DNA from: Microbacterium terrae
Lineage (GTDB): Bacteria; Actinomycetota; Actinomycetes; Actinomycetales; Microbacteriaceae
Reading direction: 5' to 3'
Assembly: GCF_017831975.1 (NCBI RefSeq)
Contig: NZ_JAFDSS010000001.1
Span: forward strand, 186,001-250,000
Length of the DNA stretch: 64,000 nt
Made by a program: the position numbers and the translations under genes. Shown here one piece after another: positions 1-8,340 of the stretch (the stretch's first letter is position 1; each line of letters begins with the position of its first letter). Under the pieces are notes generated by a model that searched no databases, was not told the origin of the DNA, and was given only the letters and a program-made list of their open reading frames with translations.

Positions 1-1
1 C

Positions 2-508
2 GACCTGGTCGCCGTCGACCTCGACGGCGACCACCCGGAGTTCTGGGCGCCCCTCGAGGAGGACGGCACGTGGGGCACGCCGCTGTACTACCCGGCCCAC
101 CTCGCCGAGCTGCCGCACCGCATGAGAGGGGTGCTCGATGCGATCGCGCGGGCACGGACGGGCGCGGTGCTGTTCCACTGCGCGGCGGGGTGGGATCGCA
201 CGGGCTTCGTGTCGGCGGTGCTGCTGAGCGCACTCGATGTGACGGTCGAGGCGGCGGCGGCCGACTATCTGACCTCGTTCCGCAACGCCGACGCGATGGC
301 GACCCTCCACGGTCACACCTCGCAGGTGGATGTGCGCATCGCGGTGCTCGCCCGCCGCGGACACACGCCGGACTCGGGCTTCCGGGCCGTGTACGAGGGC
401 ATCGACCTCGCGGAGTGGTTCGCGCTCGCCGAGGTGGAGCCGGCCACGCGCGACGCCATCACGACCTGGCGGGGCGCGGTAGCGGCATCCGGCCCACGAC
501 CGGTGTGA
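2..508 (+). CDS. tyrosine-protein phosphatase, 5'-truncated
   Basis: C-terminal 168 codons of a protein phosphatase; the frame is open from the window edge, so the true start lies upstream. The P-loop signature Cys-x5-Arg is visible as HCAAGWDRTG (Cys codon at 179-181). This is the active site of the Y_phosphatase3 family of bacterial tyrosine/dual-specificity phosphatases, in which the Cys forms a phosphocysteine intermediate. The downstream part is helical, with no membrane segment or second domain. A 90-bp gap separates it from the next gene, so it need not share that transcript. Family assignment is firm because of the intact P-loop; the substrate is not evident. Confidence 0.85.
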   Translation, partial: DLVAVDLDGDHPEFWAPLEEDGTWGTPLYYPAHLAELPHRMRGVLDAIARARTGAVLFHCAAGWDRTGFVSAVLLSALDVTVEAAAADYLTSFRNADAMATLHGHTSQVDVRIAVLARRGHTPDSGFRAVYEGIDLAEWFALAEVEPATRDAITTWRGAVAASGPRPV

Positions 509-598
509 CGGCAACCGTCGGTGCCGCGTGGAGACCGGCATCCGTCGTCGCAGATGCAACGATTCAGCGCCCGCGAATCGCGCGAATAGGATGCCTGC

Positions 599-868
599 AT
601 GGCTGGGATCGTTCGTCTGGAGGAATCCGGACTGGCGGACGCCCGTGCCCATCTGACCTCGCCTGTCGCGGAGGGCGGGCTGCGCTACTGCTCGTCGACC
701 GCCGTGTCGGGCTCGCGGCTCGTCGACGAGGCGCTCTCGCTCGTCGATGTCGTCTCGCTCACCGTCGAATCGGCGCTGTCGGAGCAGTCGAGCGCAGCAG
801 CCGAGCGCCTGCGCACGGTGGTCGAGGAGTTCACGCGGCTGGATGCGCGCCTCGGCGGGGCGCGTTGA
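599..868 (+). CDS. small Esx-sized helical protein
   Basis: An 89-residue acidic, Ala/Ser/Leu-rich protein that looks helical throughout, with no signal peptide, membrane segment or Cys pair. Its stop overlaps the TTG start of the following hydrolase gene (TTGA, 865-868), so the two are probably translationally coupled. Size, helicity and position ahead of a large protein with a helical N-terminus followed by a lipoprotein recall WXG100/Esx partners of type VII-like systems. No WxG motif is visible, so this comparison is inference only. I do not recognise a specific family. Confidence 0.6.
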   Translation: MAGIVRLEESGLADARAHLTSPVAEGGLRYCSSTAVSGSRLVDEALSLVDVVSLTVESALSEQSSAAAERLRTVVEEFTRLDARLGGAR

Positions 869-2622
869 CCGCTGGCCTGCCCGAAATGGGCCCGGACCCG
901 GCGAAAGGGAGCCCGGCTGCCGTCCGCGACATCGCCGCGATGTTCCGCGCGCGTGCGCAGGTCGCGCGCGACGACGCCGCGCACATGCGCGGCGCATCCA
1001 ACGCGCTGACCGGCACCGTCGCCGTGAGCGTCGACGACGTGAGGCCGCGGATCGTCGCGCTGCAAGGGAAGTTCGCCGAGCTCGGCGCCGCCGACGACGA
1101 GGTCGCCCTGATCCTCGACGACTACGCGGACGGCGTCGAGGACATCGTCCGCCGCGCCAGGACCCTCCGCGCCGAGTGCGACGAAGCCTGGGCGTCGCTG
1201 TGGGCCCGCCGCTCGGAGTCGCTGGGGCAGGTGCAGGAGTTTCTCCTCGGCTGGACGATCGCGTGGGACGAGACCGTGTCGGTGGGCCTGCCGTTCGGCG
1301 GGGGTGAGGCGCCGTACCTGGACACCGGGCGGTGGAGAGGCGCGATCGACGACTTCACCGCCGCGCGCGACGCCTATCGGCTCCTCGCCGACGAGCGTGA
1401 CGGCCTGGACTCCGAGGTCGCCGCCCGGCTCACCGGGGTGGAGCTGTTCGCCGCGCTGACCGACGGCGGCGGCGTCGGGATCGGCGGCGTCGGCGCGGTC
1501 GTGGACGCCTGGTCGGGCGACGCGTCCGCCGTGACGGCGCGGTCGCTGGCGGCCGTCGGCGACCCCCGGCTCGTCCGCACGGTCTGGGACGCGCTCACCG
1601 AGGCGCAGCGGCGCGGCCTGATCCTCTCCGACCCGGCGCTGCTCGGCAACCTCCCGGGGCTGCCGCCGTCGGCGCGCGTCCTGGCGAACCAGCTGAACGC
1701 CCAGGAGCGGCTGCGCGTGATCGACCGGATCCTGGCGTCGGAGCCGCACCCCTACCACCCGCGCAGCGACGACGAGATCGCGAAGCTCGAGGCCGAGAAG
1801 ACGTACCTGACCGACGCGGTCGCCGGCAAGTTCGGCCTCTACTACTACGACCAGTCCACCGACAGCATCGTCGAGATGATCGGGTCGATCGGTCCCGACA
1901 CCTCGGAGATCAACACGTACGTACCGGGGACATTCACCAGCGCGCTCAGCGTCTATCGCGGCGAGGTGCAGCAGGTCGGCGACTGGCTCAGCGAGCAGGA
2001 CCCCGGCGTCGTCACCTTCGTCTGGAAGATGGGCGCGTTCCCGGGTGAGAACGCGATCAGCGGCGTGGCCGACATCGCCCGTGTGTTCGAGGCGAACGAC
2101 GTCGGGTTCACCCTCGGAAAGGGCGAGGACATCGCGGGCTTCCAGGACGAACTGCACGTCGCCGTCGGAGACACCGCTGCGGACTTCAACGCCATCGGGC
2201 ACTCCTGGGGGCTCGCGGCGATCACGTCGTCGGAAGTCGCCGGAGCGCACTACGACTCCGTCGTCTCGCTGGCCGGGGCGGGCATGCCCCCGGGGTGGGA
2301 GGCGAGTGCCGGCACGAACTACTCGCACTACTCCTACACCGACGTGCTCAGCATGGCGCAGGCGACGGGAACGGTCTGGGACGGACGCGTCCCCGGCGAC
2401 GACCCCGCCTTCGAATCGCGCATCTACGAGCGGGAGGGCGACTTCACCCTGGTCGTGCAGCCATACGTCTCACCGGGCGGGGTGAGCATGCCCGTGCCGG
2501 CTGCGCCGCCGGCGGAGATCTCTGCGACGATCAGGCTGTTGGAGAATCACAATCTCATCGCCACCAGCGTCGACGAGAATCTTCGCGCGTTGAACGATCT
2601 TCTGAGAGGTGTGCGTCGATGA
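865..2622 (+). CDS. DUF1023-type alpha/beta hydrolase with helical N-terminal domain
   Basis: About 585 residues if started at the TTG that overlaps the upstream stop; an ATG at 886 is the alternative. The first ~150 residues are helical (Arg/Ala/Asp-rich) and resemble the N-terminal regions of WXG100-like substrates. The C-terminal ~250 residues form an alpha/beta hydrolase: the nucleophile elbow GHSWG lies in the segment near 2198-2215, followed by a Ser/Ala-rich strand and a terminal ENHN segment that may hold the catalytic His. The fold matches DUF1023, common as large actinobacterial surface or secreted proteins. No N-terminal Sec signal is seen, so any export would need another route. 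The stop overlaps the ATG of the lipoprotein gene (ATGA, 2619-2622). Substrate unknown. Confidence 0.75.
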   Translation: MTAGLPEMGPDPAKGSPAAVRDIAAMFRARAQVARDDAAHMRGASNALTGTVAVSVDDVRPRIVALQGKFAELGAADDEVALILDDYADGVEDIVRRARTLRAECDEAWASLWARRSESLGQVQEFLLGWTIAWDETVSVGLPFGGGEAPYLDTGRWRGAIDDFTAARDAYRLLADERDGLDSEVAARLTGVELFAALTDGGGVGIGGVGAVVDAWSGDASAVTARSLAAVGDPRLVRTVWDALTEAQRRGLILSDPALLGNLPGLPPSARVLANQLNAQERLRVIDRILASEPHPYHPRSDDEIAKLEAEKTYLTDAVAGKFGLYYYDQSTDSIVEMIGSIGPDTSEINTYVPGTFTSALSVYRGEVQQVGDWLSEQDPGVVTFVWKMGAFPGENAISGVADIARVFEANDVGFTLGKGEDIAGFQDELHVAVGDTAADFNAIGHSWGLAAITSSEVAGAHYDSVVSLAGAGMPPGWEASAGTNYSHYSYTDVLSMAQATGTVWDGRVPGDDPAFESRIYEREGDFTLVVQPYVSPGGVSMPVPAAPPAEISATIRLLENHNLIATSVDENLRALNDLLRGVRR

Positions 2623-3116
2623 AGGCGATGAGGACCGCCGGGGCGATGCTGCTGTGCTTGGCGATGCTGGGAACGGCCGGATGCGCCGTCGAGAAGGTGC
2701 GGGAGAACATGACGGTCGACGAGGCCAAGGCGATCGCGCAGGCGGGCGAACTCGACATCGCCCGGAGCATCCCCACGGACCTGGTGGGCGAGACGGTGCA
2801 GCAGCCCACCGGGTCGCTGCTGAGCTGCCACGGCGAGCGCGCGTACGCGTGGGCCGGAGGCACCGTCGTGCACCTCGTCGGCGCCCCCGAGGTCGGGGAC
2901 GTGATCGACGGCCTGATCGACGTCTACGCCGAGGAGGACGGGTGGTCGTCGAAGTCGTCGACGTCGGCGCACGGCGATCCGCAAGCCGAGATCACCGGGC
3001 CCGACGGGGACTGGTACCTGGTGAGCGGCTATGCGGAGGACGAGACGATCGACATCGACTCGCGCTCGCCCTGCTTCCGGCTGCCCGAGGGGCAGTCTCC
3101 CCGCGGCGGCTTCTGA
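2619..3116 (+). CDS. small lipoprotein
   Basis: A 165-residue predicted lipoprotein. The N-terminus has a charged start, a hydrophobic core and the lipobox L-G-T-A-G-C, so Cys23 would be lipidated after signal peptidase II cleavage. The mature part is acidic, with two further Cys (in LLSCHG and SPCFRL) that could form a disulphide. It starts at an ATGA overlap with the hydrolase gene, so it is almost certainly made from the same transcript. Stoichiometric coupling to a large hydrolase would suit a partner, chaperone or immunity role, but the sequence does not show which. No known domain recognised. Confidence 0.8.
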   Translation: MKAMRTAGAMLLCLAMLGTAGCAVEKVRENMTVDEAKAIAQAGELDIARSIPTDLVGETVQQPTGSLLSCHGERAYAWAGGTVVHLVGAPEVGDVIDGLIDVYAEEDGWSSKSSTSAHGDPQAEITGPDGDWYLVSGYAEDETIDIDSRSPCFRLPEGQSPRGGF

Positions 3117-3118
3117 GA

Positions 3119-3149
3119 GGCGGATGCGGAGGGCGTCGACGCATCCGCC
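3119..3149. terminator. hairpin terminator after the lipoprotein operon
   Basis: Perfect 10-bp inverted repeat GGCGGATGCG / CGCATCCGCC around an 11-nt loop, starting 3 nt after the lipoprotein stop. There is no T-tract, as is common for high-GC actinobacterial terminators. Confidence 0.65.
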
Positions 3150-3262
3150 CGCGAGATGAGGGAATCCTCACGCGCGTTCACGCGATGTTCTGCTGACAGC
3201 GGGCATCCGTCGTCCTACCGTGAGATGGCCGTCGTCCCCACCGCCGCACACGAAGGATCGTC

Positions 3263-4540
3263 ATGCTCCCCTCTCGTCGCACCCTGGCCGTCGCCGCATC
3301 CGTCGTCGCGGGCGCATTGCTGCTCGCCACCCCGATCGCCGCTGTCGCCGCGCCGCCCACGGCTCCCCACGAGCGCGGGAACCTGCCCGACCTGCTGTTC
3401 CAGAAGGACCCGCTGCGGGTGGCGACCTTCAATCTGTCGCTCAACCGCAACGCCGCGGGTCAGCTGGTCACCGACCTGTCGACCGGCGCGAACGCGCAGG
3501 CACGGACGGTCGCCGAGATCATCCAGCGGGCCGATGCCGACGTGATCCTGCTCAACGAGTTCGACTACGTCGACGGGGGAGTCGCCGTCGACCTGTTCCG
3601 AGAGAACTACCTCGAGGTGAGCCAGAACGGCGCGACGCCCGTCGACTATCCGTACGCGTTCGTCGCGCCCTCGAACACCGGGGTCGCCAGCGGGTTCGAC
3701 CTCAACAACGACGGCGCCGTCGGCGGCGGAGACGATGCGTTCGGGTTCGGCCTGTTCGAGGGGCAGTACGGGATGGTCGTGCTGTCGAAGCATCCCATCG
3801 TCGAGTCGAAGGTGCGCACGTTCCAGAACTTCCTCTGGAAGGACATGCCGGGGGCGCTCCTGCCCGACGACCCCGCCACGCCCGCCGCGGCGGACTGGTA
3901 CTCGCCCGAGGAGCTCGCGGTGTTCCGGCTGTCGAGCAAGTCGCACTGGGACGTGCCCGTGAAGGTCGGGCGGCACACCGTGCACGTGCTCGCATCGCAC
4001 CCGACCCCGCCCACGTTCGACGGCGCCGAGGACCGCAACGGGCGCCGCAACCACGACGAGATCCGCTTCTGGGCCGACTACGTCTCGCCCGGCAAGGCGG
4101 GGTACATCCGCGACGACGCCGGCAAGCGCGGGGGGCTGCGGGCCCTGGACTCGTTCGTGATCGTCGGCGACCAGAACGCCGATCCCCTCGACGGCGATTC
4201 GGTGGATGCCGCCATCGACCAGCTGCTCGACCACTGGCGCATCCGCGACACGGAGCCGACGTCGGCGGGTGCCGTCGAGGCCGCGACGCTGCAGGGCGGC
4301 GCGAACGCCGCGCACGAGGGCGACCCGGCCTACGACACGGCGGACTTCGCCGACGGTGCGCCCGGAAACCTGCGGGCGGACTACGTGCTGCCGTCGATCA
4401 CGCTGCGGCCGGTCGGTGCGGGCGTGTTCTGGCCGGTGCAGGCTGATCCGCTGTCGGCTCTCACCGGGGTCTTCCCGTTCCCGAGCAGCGATCACCGGCT
4501 GGTGTGGGTCGACGTGCGGGTTCCGCGGCTCGCGCTCTGA
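3263..4540 (+). CDS. secreted endonuclease/exonuclease/phosphatase-family hydrolase
   Basis: A 425-residue exported protein. A Sec signal peptide (Arg-rich start, Ala/Leu core, cleavage probably after AVAA near residue 30) precedes an EEP domain. Family landmarks are visible: VATFNLSLNR near the N-terminus, a metal-binding Glu in LLNEFDYVD, ASHPTPP and a VGDQNADP segment (the catalytic Asp/Asn pair), and the C-terminal SDHRLVWVD (catalytic Asp-His). Members hydrolyse phosphodiester bonds in nucleic acids, lipids or sugar phosphates outside the cell; this subgroup is usually annotated only as an EEP protein. The ATG is supported by the signal peptide directly after it. The convergent glycosyltransferase stop is 1 bp away. 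Confidence 0.88.
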   Translation: MLPSRRTLAVAASVVAGALLLATPIAAVAAPPTAPHERGNLPDLLFQKDPLRVATFNLSLNRNAAGQLVTDLSTGANAQARTVAEIIQRADADVILLNEFDYVDGGVAVDLFRENYLEVSQNGATPVDYPYAFVAPSNTGVASGFDLNNDGAVGGGDDAFGFGLFEGQYGMVVLSKHPIVESKVRTFQNFLWKDMPGALLPDDPATPAAADWYSPEELAVFRLSSKSHWDVPVKVGRHTVHVLASHPTPPTFDGAEDRNGRRNHDEIRFWADYVSPGKAGYIRDDAGKRGGLRALDSFVIVGDQNADPLDGDSVDAAIDQLLDHWRIRDTEPTSAGAVEAATLQGGANAAHEGDPAYDTADFADGAPGNLRADYVLPSITLRPVGAGVFWPVQADPLSALTGVFPFPSSDHRLVWVDVRVPRLAL

Positions 4541-4541
4541 G

Positions 4542-6302
4542 TCACCGCCGGCGGGTGTCGATGACGAAGAACATCCGACCGGCGTGGTCGCCGTAGAACG
4601 CGCCGAGGGTCAGGACGCAGCCCGCCAGGAAGGTGGCGCCGAGGGCGGGCCACACCTGCCCCTGAGCGGCGAACACGATCGCCCACGTCAGCTGGAACGC
4701 CACGAACGCCGCCTCGGCGGAGACGTACGGCCAGTGGATGCGCACTGACGAGCGCTTCGCCCGCTGCGCCGGCGGGAGCGGCTTCGAACCCGCCACGGCG
4801 GCGGACTTCGGCGTGCGCTCGAACTCGGTGTGCAGTGGACCGGCGAGCCCTTCGAGGAACGCGCAGAGCTGGTGCGGCAGCATCCCGGTGTTGATGACCA
4901 CATAGGGCGCGACGCGGGCGATCCTGGCGCCGAACCTGCGGAGGCGATCGGGATACAGCTCCGGGGTCGCGGCGGAGGCGATCACGGTGGCCATCGCGAG
5001 CCAGAGCGTCATCGGCACGAGATAGACGCCGAGGCCGGCGGCGGTGCCGAAGGCGCCGAACCACAGGCCCGACTGGATGAGGGCGGGCATCAGAGTGATC
5101 CACAGTGCCCACAGCGGCCACTGCCACGGGATGCACATGTGGTAGAGCAGATGCAGGCGACGCGTGGCAGACGTCTCGCACTCCCTCGCGAGCGTCCGGA
5201 GGTGGAGACGCTGCACCTGCGCCCAGCCCTGCGTCCACCGCTTCTGCTGCGCCTTGTACGCGGTGACCGTGGTGGGAAGCTCGGCGGGCGCGATCACGTC
5301 GCGCACGAACGTCGTCCGGTACCCGGCGAACAGATGCCGGAAGCTCAGTTCGCAGTCCTCGACGAGGCTCGCCGCGCGCCAGCCCCCCGCCCGCTCGATG
5401 GCGCTCGCACGCCATACGCCGGCGGTGCCGGTGAAGTTCACGAACCCCCACGCGGCGGAGCGCCACGACATCTGCACGGTGTGATGGTCGTCGACCCACA
5501 GCGACTGCGATCGGGTGAGCGGTGACTGGTCGGCGTTGAGATGCCCCCACTGCGCCTGCACCAGCGCCAGCCCCTCGTCGGCGGATCCGTCTGCCCGGAA
5601 GAAATGGGGGATGGTCCGGTCGAGGAAGTCGGGCGTCGGGAGGAAGTCCGCGTCGAAGATCGTGATGAACTCCGCAGACGTCGCCCGGCGCCCGGCCTCG
5701 AGCGCGCCTGCCTTGTACCCGGTCCGCGCATCGCGGCGCCGGACCGACACCTGGGCGCCGCTGCGACGGCGGAGATCGGCTGCGGCGACATCGACGATCT
5801 CGCGTGCGGTCTGCTCCGTCGAGTCATCGAGGATCTGGATCTCGAGGCGCGCGGCCGGCCACCGCAGAGCGCCGACCGCGGCGATCACCCGTGCGGCCAC
5901 GGCGGGTTCGTTGAACAGCGGCACCTGCACGCAGACGAGCGGTGCGTCTTCAGGGAGGCGCCCGCGCGGCCGGTGCGATCGGCCGATGGCCAGGAAGCCC
6001 AGCCGCTCGATGCTGCCGGCGGCGAGGAAGAGCAGGATCGCGGCGAACGGCGCGTGCAGCAGCAGGGTGGCGATCCACCAGCCGGGGGTCCCGACCGCGG
6101 GAGCGGGGAGGACGACGATGGCGGTGACCGCGACAGTCAGCGCGCCCGCGAGCCACAGGGCCGATCGCCACCAGGGTCCGCGACGCGCGGCGCCGACCGG
6201 CCGTTCGACGGGTCCTGCGATCCGATCGGTTGCCCTGCCGTCGTCAGGCGCGTCGGCCCGAGGCGGTGCGTCGGTGTGCGGTGAGTAGGAATCGGTGAGC
6301 AT
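4542..6302 (-). CDS. membrane family 2 glycosyltransferase
   Basis: A 586-residue processive-type glycosyltransferase. Two N-terminal membrane segments (around residues 48-95) precede a GT-A domain with the D,D,D,QxxRW set: ILDDSTEQT, a DADF metal-binding motif, a Glu-Asp in LVEDCELSF, and QQKRWTQGW. At least four hydrophobic segments follow. This is the cellulose-synthase/mannan-synthase-like arrangement in which a sugar chain is extended from a nucleotide sugar and passed through the membrane. The ATG is preceded by GGAGG with 7-nt spacing. It lies downstream of the secreted transglycosylase gene on the same strand (142-bp gap), which suggests a cell-envelope role. Exact polymer unknown. 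Confidence 0.88.
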   Translation of the reverse strand: MLTDSYSPHTDAPPRADAPDDGRATDRIAGPVERPVGAARRGPWWRSALWLAGALTVAVTAIVVLPAPAVGTPGWWIATLLLHAPFAAILLFLAAGSIERLGFLAIGRSHRPRGRLPEDAPLVCVQVPLFNEPAVAARVIAAVGALRWPAARLEIQILDDSTEQTAREIVDVAAADLRRRSGAQVSVRRRDARTGYKAGALEAGRRATSAEFITIFDADFLPTPDFLDRTIPHFFRADGSADEGLALVQAQWGHLNADQSPLTRSQSLWVDDHHTVQMSWRSAAWGFVNFTGTAGVWRASAIERAGGWRAASLVEDCELSFRHLFAGYRTTFVRDVIAPAELPTTVTAYKAQQKRWTQGWAQVQRLHLRTLARECETSATRRLHLLYHMCIPWQWPLWALWITLMPALIQSGLWFGAFGTAAGLGVYLVPMTLWLAMATVIASAATPELYPDRLRRFGARIARVAPYVVINTGMLPHQLCAFLEGLAGPLHTEFERTPKSAAVAGSKPLPPAQRAKRSSVRIHWPYVSAEAAFVAFQLTWAIVFAAQGQVWPALGATFLAGCVLTLGAFYGDHAGRMFFVIDTRRR

Positions 6303-6380
6303 CGGAGCCTCCGGGTCGCCACGGATGACCCCGTCGTCCCGTGATGCCCCCGACGCTAGGGACCGTGCGTGGGATGCTCG

Positions 6381-6405
6381 TAAGCCGGTCGTGAGACCCG
6401 GCTTA
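6381..6405. promoter_or_regulatory. palindrome upstream of the glycosyltransferase gene
   Basis: Perfect 8-bp inverted repeat TAAGCCGG-N9-CCGGCTTA in the 142-bp gap between the two envelope genes. On the minus strand it is followed after about 25 bp by TAGCGT, a plausible -10 element, so it could be an operator or activator site for the glycosyltransferase. It could equally act as the terminator hairpin of the gene upstream. Confidence 0.4.
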
Positions 6406-6444
6406 GGCGCTCGCCGTCAGCGGTCCGCGACGCGCTGCTCCGGC

Positions 6445-7347
6445 TCAGTACCAGTCGGTCGCCTGCGAGTGGCCCCACGCGCTGCACGGCGAGCCGTACG
6501 CGCGAGCGATGTAGTCGAGGCCCCAGCGGATCTGCGTGGTGGCGTTCGTCTGCCAGTCGGCGCCGGCGGTCGCCATCTTGTCGCCGGGGAGCGACTGGGG
6601 GATGCCGGTGGCGCCACTGCCGGCGTTGTACGCCTGGTAGTTCCAGCCCGACTCCTTCGTCCACAGCGACACGAGGCACGAGAACTCGCCCGCACCCCAG
6701 CCGTACTGCTCGGCGGCGATGCGCTGGGCGTTCGCCTTGGCGCCCTCGACGGTGTTGCCGGCGGCCAGGGCCGCAGCAGCCTCTTCGGCCTTGCGCTTCG
6801 CCGCGGCGGCGGCCTGCGCAGCGGCATCCTCGGCCGCCTTCTTCGCCTCGGCGGCGTCGAGGACGGTGCGCAGTTCGGCGACGCGCGACTTCACGGCCGC
6901 AGCGTCCGCGGCGACGTCGTCGGTGAGCTCCGGCAGCAGGAGGAGCGGGATCACGTCGTGCTTCGCCAGCTGCACGACACCGTCGCGCAGGTTGCCGATC
7001 TCGATGGTGGTGTCGACGCCGAGATCGAGGTCGGACGCGGCGATCTCGACGGCCGCCGCGTTCGCGTCGGTGACGGTGGCGCGGGCGTCGGTGAGCACGG
7101 TCTCGGCGTCGTCGGCGATGGCGCTCAGGTTCTCCGAGGCTGCCCCGAGTCCGGGGAGCGTCGAGACATAGGCGGCCGGGACGGCGTCGAGGAGTGTGCC
7201 GCCGGCCTGGGGCTCGAGGGCGGCCGCTGTGGCGGTGAAGCCGGTGAGCGCGATGATGCCGAGGGCGGTGCCGGCGGCGATCGTGGTCGGTGCGACGCGG
7301 CGGCGGCGTGTGCGGCGGGCAAGGCGGATGGGCGTAGTCGTAGGCAT
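6445..7347 (-). CDS. secreted transglycosylase-like / aggregation-promoting-factor protein
   Basis: A 300-residue exported protein starting at ATG 7347, which gives a typical Arg-rich N-region and hydrophobic signal core; a longer upstream reading lacks this. The middle (~residues 100-215) is Ala/Lys/Glu-rich and likely coiled coil. The C-terminal ~85 residues match the lysozyme-like domain of actinobacterial aggregation-promoting and transglycosylase proteins: FSCLVSLWTKESGWN (Glu as general acid), NAGSGATGIPQSLPG, and the terminal GSPCSAWGHSQATDWY. It probably cleaves or binds peptidoglycan outside the cell. The 5' leader is long and GC-rich with several possible hairpins. Confidence 0.88.
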   Translation of the reverse strand: MPTTTPIRLARRTRRRRVAPTTIAAGTALGIIALTGFTATAAALEPQAGGTLLDAVPAAYVSTLPGLGAASENLSAIADDAETVLTDARATVTDANAAAVEIAASDLDLGVDTTIEIGNLRDGVVQLAKHDVIPLLLLPELTDDVAADAAAVKSRVAELRTVLDAAEAKKAAEDAAAQAAAAAKRKAEEAAAALAAGNTVEGAKANAQRIAAEQYGWGAGEFSCLVSLWTKESGWNYQAYNAGSGATGIPQSLPGDKMATAGADWQTNATTQIRWGLDYIARAYGSPCSAWGHSQATDWY

Positions 7348-7538
7348 GGCTGAGCGTGTGTTTCTTCCGGGGTCCCGCACCCCCGGGAGGGCACGACCGC
7401 GTCCTCGGGTCGGACGCACAAGCCACCGAGTCTGACCCGCCCGTCTGGACGAATACCCAGCCTCACCTGGGAGGAACGTGTGCGGGGGCGGCGCGGGACG
7501 CTCCCATGCGGCGAGGTGGTTGACGGCCGCAGAGCAAT
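7348..7538 (-). promoter_or_regulatory. structured 5' leader of the transglycosylase gene
   Basis: 191 bp without a credible gene. On the minus strand it contains GGGTC/GACCC arms (within 7405-7437) and a GGGGT-GCGGG-ACCCC hairpin close to the start codon. Leaders of actinobacterial cell-wall hydrolase genes can carry regulatory RNA, but the conserved blocks of the ydaO (c-di-AMP) riboswitch could not be found here. Confidence 0.25.
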
Positions 7539-7576
7539 GTGTACGATGTGAACATCAGGATGTGGACGCCGTACAC
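7539..7576. promoter_or_regulatory. TetR-type operator at the DUF899 gene
   Basis: Imperfect inverted repeat: left arm GTGTACGATGTGAACAT (7539-7555), spacer CAGG, right arm ATGTGGACGCCGTACAC (7560-7576). The left arm matches 16 of 17 bases of the left arm of the operator at 9804-9843 beside the tetR gene. It ends 13 bp before the DUF899 start codon, where bound repressor would block transcription. Confidence 0.65.
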
Positions 7577-7589
7577 ATGGGAGAGCCTC

Positions 7590-8315
7590 ATGACCTCGAT
7601 CACCGACCAGCACACCGCACTGCCGCCCGTCGTGGACGCGCAGACCTGGCGCGACGAACTCGCCGCGCTGCGGGCGCGCGAGAAGGCCGCCACCAGGGAA
7701 CTCGACGCCATCGCGGCGCAGCGGCGCCGCCTGCCGATGGTGCGGATGCCGGAGTACACCCTCGTCGGCACGGAGGGGCCGGTGCGCCTCGTCGACGTCT
7801 TCCAGGGGCGTTCGCAGCTCATCGTCTACAACCACATGTGGTTCGACGGCAAGCAGTTCCACTGCCCGGGCTGCACGGGGTTCACCTCGCAGTTCACGCG
7901 GCTCGACTTCCTCGAGCCCTACGACGCCCGCTTCGTCATCGTGACGCAGGGGCCCATCGACGAAGCGCTCGACTACCGGCGCCGAGTCGGCAACCGCATG
8001 GACTGGTACTCGACGGCGGGGAGCGGCTTCGGCACCGACGTCGGTGCCGCGCCGGGTGCGGGCTTCGCGCTGAACGTGTTCCTGCGCGACGGTGACGACG
8101 TCTACCGAACCTGGCACACCGACGGGCGCGGCACCGAGCAGGTGAGCCACACCTTCGGGCTCATCGACCTGCTGCCGTACGGCAGGCAGGAGGCCTGGCA
8201 GGACTCTCCGGAGGGGTGGCCGCAGGGCGAGGCCTACGCCGGCTGGTTCTCGGCGAAGCGGGTAGCGGAGCTGTACGGACCGGATGCGGTGACGAGCGAG
8301 GCGACTGCCGGGTAG
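7590..8315 (+). CDS. DUF899 thioredoxin-like protein
   Basis: A 241-residue cytoplasmic protein of the DUF899 family. An N-terminal helical region (WRDELAALRAREKAATRELD) precedes a thioredoxin-like core with YTLVG, a CPGC pair (within FHCPGCTGF) at the usual redox site, and FVIVTQGP. These proteins are predicted thiol-dependent oxidoreductases of unknown substrate. ATG 7590 is chosen because it has a GGGAG site 7 nt upstream and lies just after the operator; the GTG at 7539 would start inside the operator. The matching operators suggest co-regulation with the MFS transporter and tetR-hydrolase genes 1.5-3.8 kb away. Confidence 0.85.
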   Translation: MTSITDQHTALPPVVDAQTWRDELAALRAREKAATRELDAIAAQRRRLPMVRMPEYTLVGTEGPVRLVDVFQGRSQLIVYNHMWFDGKQFHCPGCTGFTSQFTRLDFLEPYDARFVIVTQGPIDEALDYRRRVGNRMDWYSTAGSGFGTDVGAAPGAGFALNVFLRDGDDVYRTWHTDGRGTEQVSHTFGLIDLLPYGRQEAWQDSPEGWPQGEAYAGWFSAKRVAELYGPDAVTSEATAG

Positions 8316-8340
8316 GGCGGCGCGCTGCGCCGGTACCGCT

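Noticed and set aside
7348..7538. ydaO-type c-di-AMP riboswitch upstream of the transglycosylase-like gene
   Set aside because: The conserved blocks around the ligand pocket as I remember them are absent; only generic GC-rich hairpins are seen.
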